DNA from: Flavobacteriales bacterium
Lineage (GTDB): Bacteria > Bacteroidota > Bacteroidia > Flavobacteriales_F > PHOS-HE28
Direction: 5' to 3'
Assembly: GCA_020848295.1 (NCBI GenBank)
Contig: JADLAI010000100.1
Span: 1 to 41,492 of the forward strand
Length of the DNA: 41,492 bases
The notes below the pieces were generated by a model that searched no databases, was not told the DNA's origin, and saw only the letters and a list, made by a program, of their open reading frames with translations. Below are positions 16,570 to 23,719 of the stretch, one piece after another. A program made the translations under genes and the position numbers. Position 1 is the stretch's first letter, and every line of letters starts with the position of its first letter.

Positions 16570-17603
16570 CGTTGCACCGCTGCCCCGGTGAACTGGTCCA
16601 GGAACCGCACATCATTCTCCCAGTACAGTCGTAGGTCCGGTACGCGGTACAGCAATTGGGCGATACGCTCCACACCCATACCGAAAGCGAAGCCGCTGTA
16701 CAATTCCGGGTCGATCCCGCAAATGGCCAGGACCGCAGGGTCCACCATGCCGCAACCCATGATCTCCACCCACCCACTGTGTTTGCAGATGTTGCAGCCC
16801 TGGCCGCCACAGATGCTACAGCTCATGTCCACCTCGGCACTGGGTTCGGTGAAGGGGAAATAACTCGGCCGCATACGGATGGTGACCTCCGGACCGAACA
16901 GGCTTTTGGTGAAATGGTCCAAGGTCCCTTTGAGGTCGGCGAAGCTCACCTCCTTATCCACATACAGGCCCTCCACCTGGTGGAACATGCAATGTGCGCG
17001 TGCACTGATCGCCTCGTTGCGGTACACGCGTCCGGGCGAGATCGTGCGGATCGGGGGCTTGCTGTTCTCCATCACCCGCACCTGCACGCTACTGGTATGG
17101 GTGCGCAAGGCGCGGTCCCCTCCATCCACGAAGAAGGTGTCCTGCATGTCACGAGCAGGGTGATCGGGCGGAAAGTTCAACGCGCCGAAGTTGTGGTGGT
17201 CGTCCTCCACTTCGGGGCCATGGCTCACGTTGAAGCCGATGCGGCTGAAGATCCCTACGATGCGGTCCATGACGATGGGGATCGGATGGTGGCCTCCAAA
17301 GGGGTCGATGCGGGCGGGTGCGCTCAGGTCGATCAATGGCCCGGAGGTCTCCGACCCACTGGCCTGCACGGCATCGCGCAACGCATCCACCCGGCCCTGG
17401 GCGCTCTGCTTCAAAAGGTTCATGCGCAGGCCCAAGGCACGTTTCTCCTCGGCGGATACAGTGCGGAACGCCTCGAAGAGTTCCGTCACTGCGCCATTGC
17501 GACCCAGCATGGCCACACGGAATCTCTCCACATCCTCGGCCGTTCCGGCGGTGGCGCGTTCCAAGGCCTCCTCAATGGCGGCGATCCGTTCGGTCAAGCT
17601 CAT
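16566..17603 (-). CDS. pheS: Phenylalanyl-tRNA synthetase alpha subunit
   Basis: The catalytic subunit of the (alpha-beta)2 class II enzyme charges tRNA-Phe. An N-terminal coiled-coil (about 1-85) contacts tRNA. The catalytic core includes HPIPIVMDRIVGIF, the motif 2 region TISPGRVYRNE, FHQVEGLYVD, and motif 3 GFAFGMGVERIAQL near the end. A Cys-rich stretch CSICGGQGCNICKHSGW before motif 3 is a metal-site-like insertion seen in many bacterial PheS. The 345 residues are normal. Its ATG overlaps the cyclophilin stop (ATGA at 17600-17603). No pheT is adjacent. Confidence 0.95.
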   Translation of the reverse strand: MSLTERIAAIEEALERATAGTAEDVERFRVAMLGRNGAVTELFEAFRTVSAEEKRALGLRMNLLKQSAQGRVDALRDAVQASGSETSGPLIDLSAPARIDPFGGHHPIPIVMDRIVGIFSRIGFNVSHGPEVEDDHHNFGALNFPPDHPARDMQDTFFVDGGDRALRTHTSSVQVRVMENSKPPIRTISPGRVYRNEAISARAHCMFHQVEGLYVDKEVSFADLKGTLDHFTKSLFGPEVTIRMRPSYFPFTEPSAEVDMSCSICGGQGCNICKHSGWVEIMGCGMVDPAVLAICGIDPELYSGFAFGMGVERIAQLLYRVPDLRLYWENDVRFLDQFTGAAVQR

Positions 17604-18283
17604 GGTAGAATGCGTGTAAAGATCGGAATGTCCTCGATCGGCCTGTCCCAGGTATTGCAGGGGGTTCGTGCGATCGCATCCAGCACCTCCAACCCGTGGA
17701 CCACCTCACCAAAGACGGTACAACGACCATCCAGGTGGGGTGTGCCGCCGACCGTGGCATAGATACGGCGGTCTTCCTCGGTATAGGTGATCCTGGCGGT
17801 ATCCGGTCCAGGATGTGCATGCAGGGCTTCCAGCTCCCGCGCGGAGTACGGCACACCAAGAACGATGAAGAACCGATCCCGATGCACACGTCCGGTCAGT
17901 GTTGTCGTGTCGCCAGGAGGTGATGCGGATAGAACCCCCAGGCGGTGGATACGACCATGTTCCACCGGCGTTGGGAACCCGATGGTATCCGGATCGAGGC
18001 CAAGGGGAATGCCGGCCGGGGCGTTCTTGGAGGCGGGATCCCCGCCCTCGATCGCGAATCCGGGGACCACCCGATGGAGCAGCGTGCTGTCGATGGAGTG
18101 GTCCAACACCCTGGAAATGAACCTATCACGAAGCATCGGGGTTTCGTTGTGGAGCGCCACGACCATGGTGCCCAAACGCGTGCGCACCTCCACGAGGGTG
18201 CGTTCCGGGGTGGTGATGTCCTGTGCGGGACCAGGCAACCCCAGGGCGACCAGCAGTGTCATCAGCACAAGATGCCGGTACAT
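17600..18283 (-). CDS. Exported cyclophilin-type peptidylprolyl isomerase
   Basis: The 227-residue protein has a signal peptide (MYRHLVLMTLLVALGLPGPAQ) and a cyclophilin domain from about residue 27. The core motif appears as LLHRVVPGFAIEGGDP, close to the consensus FHRVI-GFMIQGGDP with Glu in place of the usual Gln. TVFGEVVHGLEVLDAI matches the conserved C-terminal part. It probably assists folding of periplasmic proteins. The ATG at 18283 is chosen because it starts the signal peptide; the frame extends to 18322. The stop overlaps pheS by 4 nt, an odd partnership of a periplasmic folding factor with a cytoplasmic synthetase. Confidence 0.87.
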   Translation of the reverse strand: MYRHLVLMTLLVALGLPGPAQDITTPERTLVEVRTRLGTMVVALHNETPMLRDRFISRVLDHSIDSTLLHRVVPGFAIEGGDPASKNAPAGIPLGLDPDTIGFPTPVEHGRIHRLGVLSASPPGDTTTLTGRVHRDRFFIVLGVPYSARELEALHAHPGPDTARITYTEEDRRIYATVGGTPHLDGRCTVFGEVVHGLEVLDAIARTPCNTWDRPIEDIPIFTRILP

Positions 18284-18304
18284 GTGCGGCGTGTCGGACT
18301 TGTT

Positions 18305-18312
18305 TATCTTTG
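18305..18312 (+). promoter_or_regulatory. Probable -7 element of the lipoprotein gene
   Basis: TATCTTTG is a perfect TAnnTTTG match, 49 nt before the ATG at 18362. It lies inside the leader of the divergent cyclophilin transcript. Confidence 0.6.
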
Positions 18313-18348
18313 GCATTCCCACAAAAGTCCTTGATCCTCAAAGGCCCA

Positions 18349-18356
18349 CAAAAGTA
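18349..18356 (-). promoter_or_regulatory. Probable -7 element of the cyclophilin-pheS unit
   Basis: The minus strand reads TACTTTTG, a perfect match, 65 nt before the cyclophilin ATG at 18283. The surrounding 11-mer CCCACAAAAGT (plus strand 18345-18355) is also present at 18318-18328, where the minus strand gives GACTTTTG. The two copies may be alternative promoters or a repeated operator. Confidence 0.55.
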
Positions 18357-18361
18357 ACCTC

Positions 18362-18757
18362 ATGGCCACTTCCTATTTCCGTCACTTGACCCGATCCCTT
18401 TTGGTCGGCGTGCTGGCATTCGGAGCCACGGCGTGCAACAAGGAAAAGCCCACCACGGTGGTGATCACGGTGAAGGATGCCGAAGGGCGATTGGTCCCTG
18501 AGGCACATGTGAAACTCTTTGCCAATCCGGCCGTGCCACAGAAACCGGACCTGACCCGGCTGCTCCAGGAAGGGGACACCAAGGGGAATGGCACGGTGGA
18601 GTTCGACTACTCCGGCCTGTACGAACAGGGCCAGGCAGGTTTCGCGGTGCTTGATATCCTGGTGGAGAAGGATACCCTGTACGCAGAAGGGATCATCAAG
18701 GTGCTTGAAGAGGAGACGAACGAGCAGACCCTCATCCTTGAGGAAATGCCCGACTGA
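18362..18757 (+). CDS. Small lipoprotein with an Ig-like/carboxypeptidase-regulatory-like fold
   Basis: The 131-residue product has a lipoprotein signal (about 1-24) with Cys25 in GATAC, so it should be lipidated and anchored on the periplasmic side. The rest (KPTTVVITVKDAEGRLVPEA and onward) has the strand pattern of a carboxypeptidase-regulatory-like or prealbumin-like beta-sandwich, with the typical D-x-x-G-x-x-V/P turn. No catalytic motif is visible; its binding role is unknown. It is followed within 7 nt by the convergent small gene at 18764. Confidence 0.75.
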   Translation: MATSYFRHLTRSLLVGVLAFGATACNKEKPTTVVITVKDAEGRLVPEAHVKLFANPAVPQKPDLTRLLQEGDTKGNGTVEFDYSGLYEQGQAGFAVLDILVEKDTLYAEGIIKVLEEETNEQTLILEEMPD

Positions 18758-18763
18758 GCCGGG

Positions 18764-19096
18764 TCATTCCTCGAAGTAGTTCAACACGGCCTCTTTCATC
18801 AACCGCTCCTGCTCTCCGGGTCCGAGGAGGGGCAGTTCCTTCACGCGCTCAAAGTGGGGCCAGCCGTCGGCATCGCGACCCACTTCCTTATAGTAACCGA
18901 ATGGTAGCAGGACCACGCAGATGGCGATGTGCATGAGCGCTATCTTCTCGTCCTTCTTGAATTCACGTGCATGCTGACCGAGCTCCTGTACACCGATCAG
19001 GAAGAGCAAGGCGTTGAGGTCGAGTGTGCCGGCGTTGAAGTGCTTGGAGTGCTTGGCGATCAGGTCGCGCCAACGTTTTTCAAAGGTCAGGTCCAC
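18764..19096 (-). CDS. Conserved hypothetical protein
   Basis: The 110-residue product contains TLDLNALLFLIGVQELGQ and KDEKIALMHIAICVVLLPFGYY, a pattern I recall from uncharacterised Flavobacteriales proteins of this size. One hydrophobic helix (about residues 65-80) is visible but charged residues flank and interrupt it, so membrane insertion is uncertain. I choose GTG at 19096 as start because a -7-like CATCTTTG sits at 19119-19126, which excludes the longer open frame up to 19180. No function can be proposed. Confidence 0.65.
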   Translation of the reverse strand: MDLTFEKRWRDLIAKHSKHFNAGTLDLNALLFLIGVQELGQHAREFKKDEKIALMHIAICVVLLPFGYYKEVGRDADGWPHFERVKELPLLGPGEQERLMKEAVLNYFEE

Positions 19097-19118
19097 GTTC
19101 GTCCGTTTCGGTACGCTG

Positions 19119-19126
19119 CAAAGATG
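19119..19126 (-). promoter_or_regulatory. Possible -7 element of the hypothetical gene
   Basis: The minus strand reads CATCTTTG, one base from TAnnTTTG, 22 nt before the proposed GTG start at 19096. Confidence 0.45.
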
Positions 19127-19149
19127 ATGTTCCCGATCTTCAGCGCCGC

Positions 19150-19674
19150 ATGAACTGGTTGGACTGGACCCTCCTTGCACTCGTTGCTTACGCTGGGGTG
19201 AGGGGCTTAATGCGGGGCTTCATCGTGGAGTTGGCCTCCTTGGTGGCACTGATCGCGGCGATCTGGGCGGGCACCCACCTGAGCGAACGCATCGCCACGG
19301 TCATTGGCCTGGATACAGGGAACGCCGCGCTCGCCTTCCTGGTCACCTTCATGCTTGTTCTAATGGGGGTGCATCTATTGGGTCGTTCCCTCACGGCGGT
19401 GGTGGATATCGCACAATTGAGCCTGCCGAACAAGGTGGCCGGCCTCTTCTTCAGTGCCTTACGATCGGTCTTCATCCTCAGCGTGATCCTGAACATGCTG
19501 ATGGGATATTCGGGAGGTGCGATACCGCCAGCAGAGGCACGTGCGGGGTCCATGCTGATGGCACCGGTGCAGGCCGTGGCCCCGATGTTGGTGCCGGCCC
19601 TGGAGGGAACCAAGTGGGTGCGACGCGCCGTGGAGGAGGTCAAGCAGGGCGTGGATCAGGTGGTAGGGGAGTGA
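19150..19674 (+). CDS. CvpA-family membrane protein
   Basis: The 174-residue protein has four predicted membrane segments and a family-typical N-terminus: WLDWTLLALVAYAGVRGLMRGF followed by ASLVALIAAIWAG. (The first motif spans residues 3-24.) CvpA proteins were first linked to colicin V production and have since been tied to envelope homeostasis and bile resistance; the mechanism is unknown. A short amphipathic C-terminal tail remains after residue 140. The gene is divergent from the hypothetical gene and followed by a 287-nt spacer with repeat copy B. Confidence 0.85.
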   Translation: MNWLDWTLLALVAYAGVRGLMRGFIVELASLVALIAAIWAGTHLSERIATVIGLDTGNAALAFLVTFMLVLMGVHLLGRSLTAVVDIAQLSLPNKVAGLFFSALRSVFILSVILNMLMGYSGGAIPPAEARAGSMLMAPVQAVAPMLVPALEGTKWVRRAVEEVKQGVDQVVGE

Positions 19675-19700
19675 TGCCCTCCTCGCATTCATGACCATTC

Positions 19701-19924
19701 ATGCATTCATGATCGGCCGATCCGCTGGCTCTTTTCCCGCATGACATCTCCGCAGAGGCCGCTCCGTAGGCCCCGCTGCGCAACCACACCCTCGTATCGC
19801 CCTCCAACAGATCAGCAGCGCATCAGTGAGCGACCCTCTATACGCGAAATGGTATGAATGATCTGCTCCGTCCCCACCCCCAGCCGGTCGCTGACCCTGT
19901 GTGTGCGCTGGATGCATTCATGAT
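19701..19924. repeat. 13-bp direct repeats flanking repeat copy B
   Basis: ATGCATTCATGAT occurs exactly at 19701-19713 and again at 19912-19924, bracketing copy B. The left copy sits at the end of a local run of ATTCATG units (19687-19710). The arrangement resembles a footprint of insertion or a duplication boundary, but no transposase lies between. Confidence 0.5.
19712..19831 (-). repeat. Intergenic repeat, copy B (120 nt)
   Basis: This is the second copy of the repeat at 13283-13402, again in an intergenic spacer and in the same orientation. It shares the ATCGGCCGAT palindrome at the same end. The minus-strand frame with GAYG, SAE and GKRASGSAD is open here from a TGA at about 19824 and runs on into the antisense of cvpA. 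The hairpin present in copy A is absent. Confidence 0.6.
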
Positions 19925-19961
19925 GGTCGCCCGCAAGGATCGTTCTCCGATGTGTTGGTGA

Positions 19962-20495
19962 TCAGGCCTTGTTCAACAGGGCGAACACATCCAAGCTGAT
20001 GCTGCGGCCATCCTTCCATTCGCATTCATGAAGCGTGCCTTCGTGCGTGAACCCAGCGAATGACAACGCCTTGGCACTTGCCGGATTGTCCGTCTCCACC
20101 TCGGCCATGATCCTGTGAAGGCCGAGGGTGCCGAATGCATATTCGATGACCATTGGAAGCACTTCGCGGATGATGCCCTTGCGCCAGTGCTCCGGCAGCA
20201 ACCAGAAACCCACCTCACAACGGCGATGCTTCCGGTCGATGCTGCTGAGGCCGATGGCACCGAGGAAGACCGCCTCTTCCGTTGAGCGGATCGTCCACCA
20301 TTGACCCGTACCGTTCCGCTGGAGGTCGGAGTACCAGTCCATCTGTTCCTGCGTGGCTTCAAGGGTCGGGAAGCTCACCGCGTAATGCTTGATCACCTCG
20401 GGGTGGGATAGCCCGCAATGAATGAAGGGCTTGTCCTCGGCCTGTACAGGACGCAGCTGGAAACGCCCCGATGGGCATATCATAGCGGGTATCAT
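19962..20495 (-). CDS. GNAT-family N-acetyltransferase (RimJ/RimL type)
   Basis: The product of about 177 residues transfers an acetyl group from acetyl-CoA. The order is typical of RimJ/RimL-like enzymes: an N-terminal LRPVQAEDKPFI strand-helix, the CEVGFWLLPEHWRKGIIREV motif A region with an acetyl-CoA pyrophosphate loop, LGLHRIMAEVETDNPASAKA, and the C-terminal FAGFTHEGTL. The substrate may be a protein N-terminus or a small molecule. Start is uncertain between ATGs at 20495 and 20483; the frame extends to 20546 over the end of the upstream gene. It follows the cold-shock-domain gene by about 35 nt and may be co-transcribed. Confidence 0.85.
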   Translation of the reverse strand: MIPAMICPSGRFQLRPVQAEDKPFIHCGLSHPEVIKHYAVSFPTLEATQEQMDWYSDLQRNGTGQWWTIRSTEEAVFLGAIGLSSIDRKHRRCEVGFWLLPEHWRKGIIREVLPMVIEYAFGTLGLHRIMAEVETDNPASAKALSFAGFTHEGTLHECEWKDGRSISLDVFALLNKA

Positions 20496-20529
20496 CCGAA
20501 TGCATTCAGGTCGCACGAGCGACCCCGGA

Positions 20530-20994
20530 TCATGCCTTGCGCACACGCACCGCGTTCATGCCGCGCGGGCCGCGTTCGGTCTCGAAGCTCACTTTGTCGT
20601 TGGCTTGCACCTCTTCCAACAAGCCACTGATATGGACGAAGTAACGCTCCTGTGTTCCCTCCTCCTTGATGAATCCGAAACCCTTCGAGGTATCAAAGAA
20701 GTCGATGCGGCCGATGCGGTCGTTGGATATTTCCTCGTGCGTTCGGCGGGGCACGCCGATCTCGATATCCTCCAAGGCGATCTCCTTACGCTTGGTGGGG
20801 TCCGGTGGTGTGCTTGTGATCTGGCCGTTCTCGTCCACATAGGCCAGCATGCTATCGAGGCCGCCACCGCCGGAGTTGGCCCTGCGCTCTTCCTTGCGGC
20901 GTTCTTTTTCCTCTTGTTTCTGCTGGCGCTTCTTTTCCTTCTCGCGCTTGTTGAATGTTCCTGATGCTGCCAAGGTGATGGGTGGTTCGTTCAA
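20530..20994 (-). CDS. Cold-shock-domain RNA-binding protein with charged N-terminal extension
   Basis: Residues 93-152 of 154 form a cold-shock domain. The RNP1-like motif KGFGFI and RNP2-like motif YFVHIS are both present, so it should bind single-stranded RNA or DNA as a chaperone. The first 40 residues after a short lead are almost entirely Lys, Arg, Glu and Gln (about 16-38), likely a long charged helix, followed by a glycine linker SGGGG. This extended form differs from the 65-70-residue Csp proteins. A -7-like TATCTTTA lies 44 nt upstream. Confidence 0.88.
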   Translation of the reverse strand: MNEPPITLAASGTFNKREKEKKRQQKQEEKERRKEERRANSGGGGLDSMLAYVDENGQITSTPPDPTKRKEIALEDIEIGVPRRTHEEISNDRIGRIDFFDTSKGFGFIKEEGTQERYFVHISGLLEEVQANDKVSFETERGPRGMNAVRVRKA

Positions 20995-21037
20995 TGCCCC
21001 CGACCCCAGGGTAGGATGGAGGGACGGGAATGCAAGC

Positions 21038-21045
21038 TAAAGATA
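21038..21045 (-). promoter_or_regulatory. Probable -7 element of the cold-shock-domain gene
   Basis: The minus strand reads TATCTTTA, one base from TAnnTTTG, 43 nt before the ATG at 20994. That gives a leader of roughly 35 nt, long enough for post-transcriptional control, though I see no specific structure. Confidence 0.5.
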
Positions 21046-21127
21046 CGGGATCCACGCGGCACCTTGGACCAGTGGGAGCAAAGCATGGATCCTGACCGGT
21101 AGGACGCGCGATCACCTGGCGGGTGCG

Positions 21128-22318
21128 CTATCCCCGCACGGCCGCGATCCCCGGAAGCACCTTGCCTTCGAGGTATTCCAGCATCGCGCCGCCACCGGTA
21201 CTCACATAACTGATCCTGTCGGCCAACTGGAATTGGTTCACGGCTGCTACACTGTCGCCACCGCCCACGAGCGAGAACGCGCCCTTGCTGGTGGCCTCGG
21301 CCACGGCCTGTGCGATCGCTACCGTACCCTGTTGGAAGGGCTTCATCTCGAACACGCCCATGGGTCCGTTCCAGAGCAAAGTCCTGCTCCGCAACACGGC
21401 GGCACGGAAGGTTTCAATGGTCTTCGGGCCGATGTCCAGGGCCATCCAGCCATCCGGCACGGCGTCGGCCGCGCATTGGTCGGTGTTCGCCCCCTCGGCG
21501 AAGGCATCGGCCACCACCGCATCGGCGGGGATGTGCAACTTCACACCCCTCGCTGTCGCCTCCTTGATGATGGTGCGTGCGGTGTCGAGCAGGTCATCCT
21601 CCACCAAGGAGGCCCCGGTCTGTCCGCCTTGTGCTTTCACGAAGGTGTTGGCCATGCCACCACCGATGATCAGCTCGTCGCACTTGCCGATGAGGTTACG
21701 GAGCACCTCGATCTTGCTGCTCACCTTGCTGCCACCCACGATGGCGGTCATGGGCCGCTGTGGGTTTCCGAGGACCTTACCGACGCTGTCGATCTCAGCT
21801 TGCATCAAGGAGCCGAAAAGCTTGTCGTTCGGGAAGAACTTCGCCACGATGGTGGTGCTGGCGTGCGCGCGGTGGGCTGTGCCGAAGGCGTCGTTCACAT
21901 ACACGTCACCCAGTTCGCTCAGTGTTCTGCTGAAAGCCTCATCACCGGTCTCCTCCTCGTTATGGAAGCGCAGGTTCTCCAGGAGGAGCACTTCGCCTGG
22001 CTTCAATGCAGCGGCCTTGGCCTTGGCGTCCGGCCCCACGCAGTCCGTGGCGAAGATCACCGGCCGGCCCAGCAGTGTGCTTAAGTGTTCGCCTACGGGC
22101 CTAAGGCTCATGGCGGGGTTCACCTTGCCCTTCGGGCGGCCCAGGTGGCTCATCAGGATCGCACTGCCACCATCCTTCAGGATCCTGCTCACCGTGGGTA
22201 CGATCGCCCGGGCCCGTGTGTCGTCCGTTACATGCCCCTGTGCGTCCTGTGGCACGTTCAGGTCCACACGCACGAGCGCCTTCTTGCCCGCGAAGGAATA
22301 GGTGTTCATCAGCTGCAT
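21128..22318 (-). CDS. pgk: Phosphoglycerate kinase
   Basis: This glycolytic enzyme transfers phosphate from 1,3-bisphosphoglycerate to ADP. The N-terminal signature [11 protein letters not shown] and the substrate loop [11 protein letters not shown] are present. The nucleotide-binding C-terminal half includes [15 protein letters not shown] and the glycine-rich [13 protein letters not shown] with the final [13 protein letters not shown]. At 396 residues from the ATG at 22318 it has the normal length; the frame extends to 22387 without similarity. It is divergent from holB across a palindrome-rich spacer. Confidence 0.97.
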   Translation of the reverse strand: MQLMNTYSFAGKKALVRVDLNVPQDAQGHVTDDTRARAIVPTVSRILKDGGSAILMSHLGRPKGKVNPAMSLRPVGEHLSTLLGRPVIFATDCVGPDAKAKAAALKPGEVLLLENLRFHNEEETGDEAFSRTLSELGDVYVNDAFGTAHRAHASTTIVAKFFPNDKLFGSLMQAEIDSVGKVLGNPQRPMTAIVGGSKVSSKIEVLRNLIGKCDELIIGGGMANTFVKAQGGQTGASLVEDDLLDTARTIIKEATARGVKLHIPADAVVADAFAEGANTDQCAADAVPDGWMALDIGPKTIETFRAAVLRSRTLLWNGPMGVFEMKPFQQGTVAIAQAVAEATSKGAFSLVGGGDSVAAVNQFQLADRISYVSTGGGAMLEYLEGKVLPGIAAVRG

Positions 22319-22342
22319 GGCCGCGAAACTACCAAGGGATGA

Positions 22343-22440
22343 TCCACATGTGGACATTTGTTCATGTGGTCCGGTGGACGTGAGCACGGCTGCGGCATTT
22401 CATGCGCACCCGGGGTATTGGCACGCGCGTGGACCACATG
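22343..22440. promoter_or_regulatory. Palindrome cluster between divergent pgk and holB
   Basis: TCCACATGTGGA at 22343-22354 is a perfect 12-bp palindrome. CATGTGGTCC at 22363-22372 and its exact inverse GGACCACATG at 22431-22440 lie nearby. All three share a CACATG/CATGTG core, as operator sites for one dimeric regulator would. No regulator gene is adjacent, so this is a pattern only. Confidence 0.35.
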
Positions 22441-22464
22441 TCCCCATGGCCTTTCTTTGCGGTC

Positions 22465-23592
22465 GTGTTGTTCTCCAAAGTGATCGGCCACGCAGCGCTC
22501 AAGGCGAAGCTCATCGGGAACATCCGGGAGGGGCGCGTGGCACATGCGCAACTCCTCATTGGTCCGCGGGGTTGTGGCGGACTGCCCATAGCGCTGGCCT
22601 ATGCGCAGTATCTGCTTTGCCAGGAACCGGATGAGGCCGACTCCTGCGGGAAGTGTCCGTCGTGCCTCCAAATGGGCAAGCTGGAACACCCCGATGTACA
22701 CTTGATCTTCCCGGTCTTCTTCTCGGAGAAGGTGAAGGTGTGTGAACCGTTCACGGCGCAATGGCGACAGGCCGTGCTCCAGAACCCTTACATGGACGTG
22801 GAGCAGTGGCGCGACCAACTGGAGAGCGAGAACAAGCAGCTGCGCATGGGGGTGGATATCGCACAGGAGATCCAACGCAAGCTGAGCCTGCGCTCCTTTC
22901 TGGGCGGTTACAAGGTGATGATGATCTGGCTGCCGGAATTGATGGACGCTGCGGCCGCGAACAAGTTGTTGAAAGTGCTGGAGGAGCCAGCGCCGAATAC
23001 CGTGTTCCTGTTGGTGAGCGTGGATCCGGAACAACTCCTGGCCACCATCCTGAGCCGGGCCCAGCAAGTGAAAGTCCCGGCATTGCGTCCCGCTGACCTT
23101 GCGGACGCACTGCGCGATCGGTTCCCGGAACTCGCCGGGGACGAGGCCATGGCGATCGCGCTGCGGAGCGAAGGGGACCTACTGGAGGCGGTGGACATGG
23201 CCAACAATAGCGAGGAGGAATTGTTCGTCTTCTTCAGGGATTGGCTGCGCGCTTGTTACCGACGCGAGGTGGGCTTGGTCCTGGAGTTCGGGGAGGCTTT
23301 CCAGAAGATGGGCCGGGAGCGGCAGAAATCGTTATTGCGTTACGGCCTCTATATGATCCGCCAGTGTTCGCTGCAATGGCAAAACGTGCCTGAATTGGTG
23401 CGTGTGCTGGGCCAGGAGCACGAGTTCGTGCTGAACTTCAGCAAACTGCTGAATGACAGCAATGCAGAGGGTATTCGACGCGAACTGGAGGCCGCGCATT
23501 ACCACGTGGAACGCAACGCCAACCCCAAGATCCTCTTCACGGACCTGAGTTATCGGCTTACCGGGCTGCTGCGCATGACCGCCACGGCCTGA
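22465..23592 (+). CDS. holB: DNA polymerase III delta' subunit
   Basis: The clamp-loader subunit is an AAA+ protein. The conserved start VLFSKVIGHAALKAKLIG, the AHAQLLIGPRGCGG Walker A region and the CGKCPSC zinc-binding cluster are visible, then the ATNKLLKVLEEP-like AAANKLLKVLEEPAPNTVF and the sensor-like LATILSRAQQV. Delta' normally keeps the fold but need not hydrolyse ATP; the Walker A here ends GGLP rather than GKT, consistent with that. I choose GTG at 22465 since homology begins there; ATG at 22438 is the alternative. Length 375 residues fits Bacteroidota. Confidence 0.9.
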   Translation: MLFSKVIGHAALKAKLIGNIREGRVAHAQLLIGPRGCGGLPIALAYAQYLLCQEPDEADSCGKCPSCLQMGKLEHPDVHLIFPVFFSEKVKVCEPFTAQWRQAVLQNPYMDVEQWRDQLESENKQLRMGVDIAQEIQRKLSLRSFLGGYKVMMIWLPELMDAAAANKLLKVLEEPAPNTVFLLVSVDPEQLLATILSRAQQVKVPALRPADLADALRDRFPELAGDEAMAIALRSEGDLLEAVDMANNSEEELFVFFRDWLRACYRREVGLVLEFGEAFQKMGRERQKSLLRYGLYMIRQCSLQWQNVPELVRVLGQEHEFVLNFSKLLNDSNAEGIRRELEAAHYHVERNANPKILFTDLSYRLTGLLRMTATA

Positions 23593-23671
23593 TCCGATAA
23601 GGAGGCTACGCCTACCGTCCACTCCCTTGGTAACTTGTTCCGGAGCGGGTCCTGACCCCGTGCCACATGTT

Positions 23672-23679
23672 TATCTTCG
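23672..23679 (+). promoter_or_regulatory. Probable -7 element of the ricT-gldH unit
   Basis: TATCTTCG lies in the 127-nt gap after holB, 40 nt before the ricT ATG. The same octamer precedes the CoA-transferase operon and, on the minus strand, the biotin carrier gene. Confidence 0.5.
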
Positions 23680-23719
23680 TCCCGTGTGGCCCGTGTAGAA
23701 AGGGCTGGAACTGAGCGAA

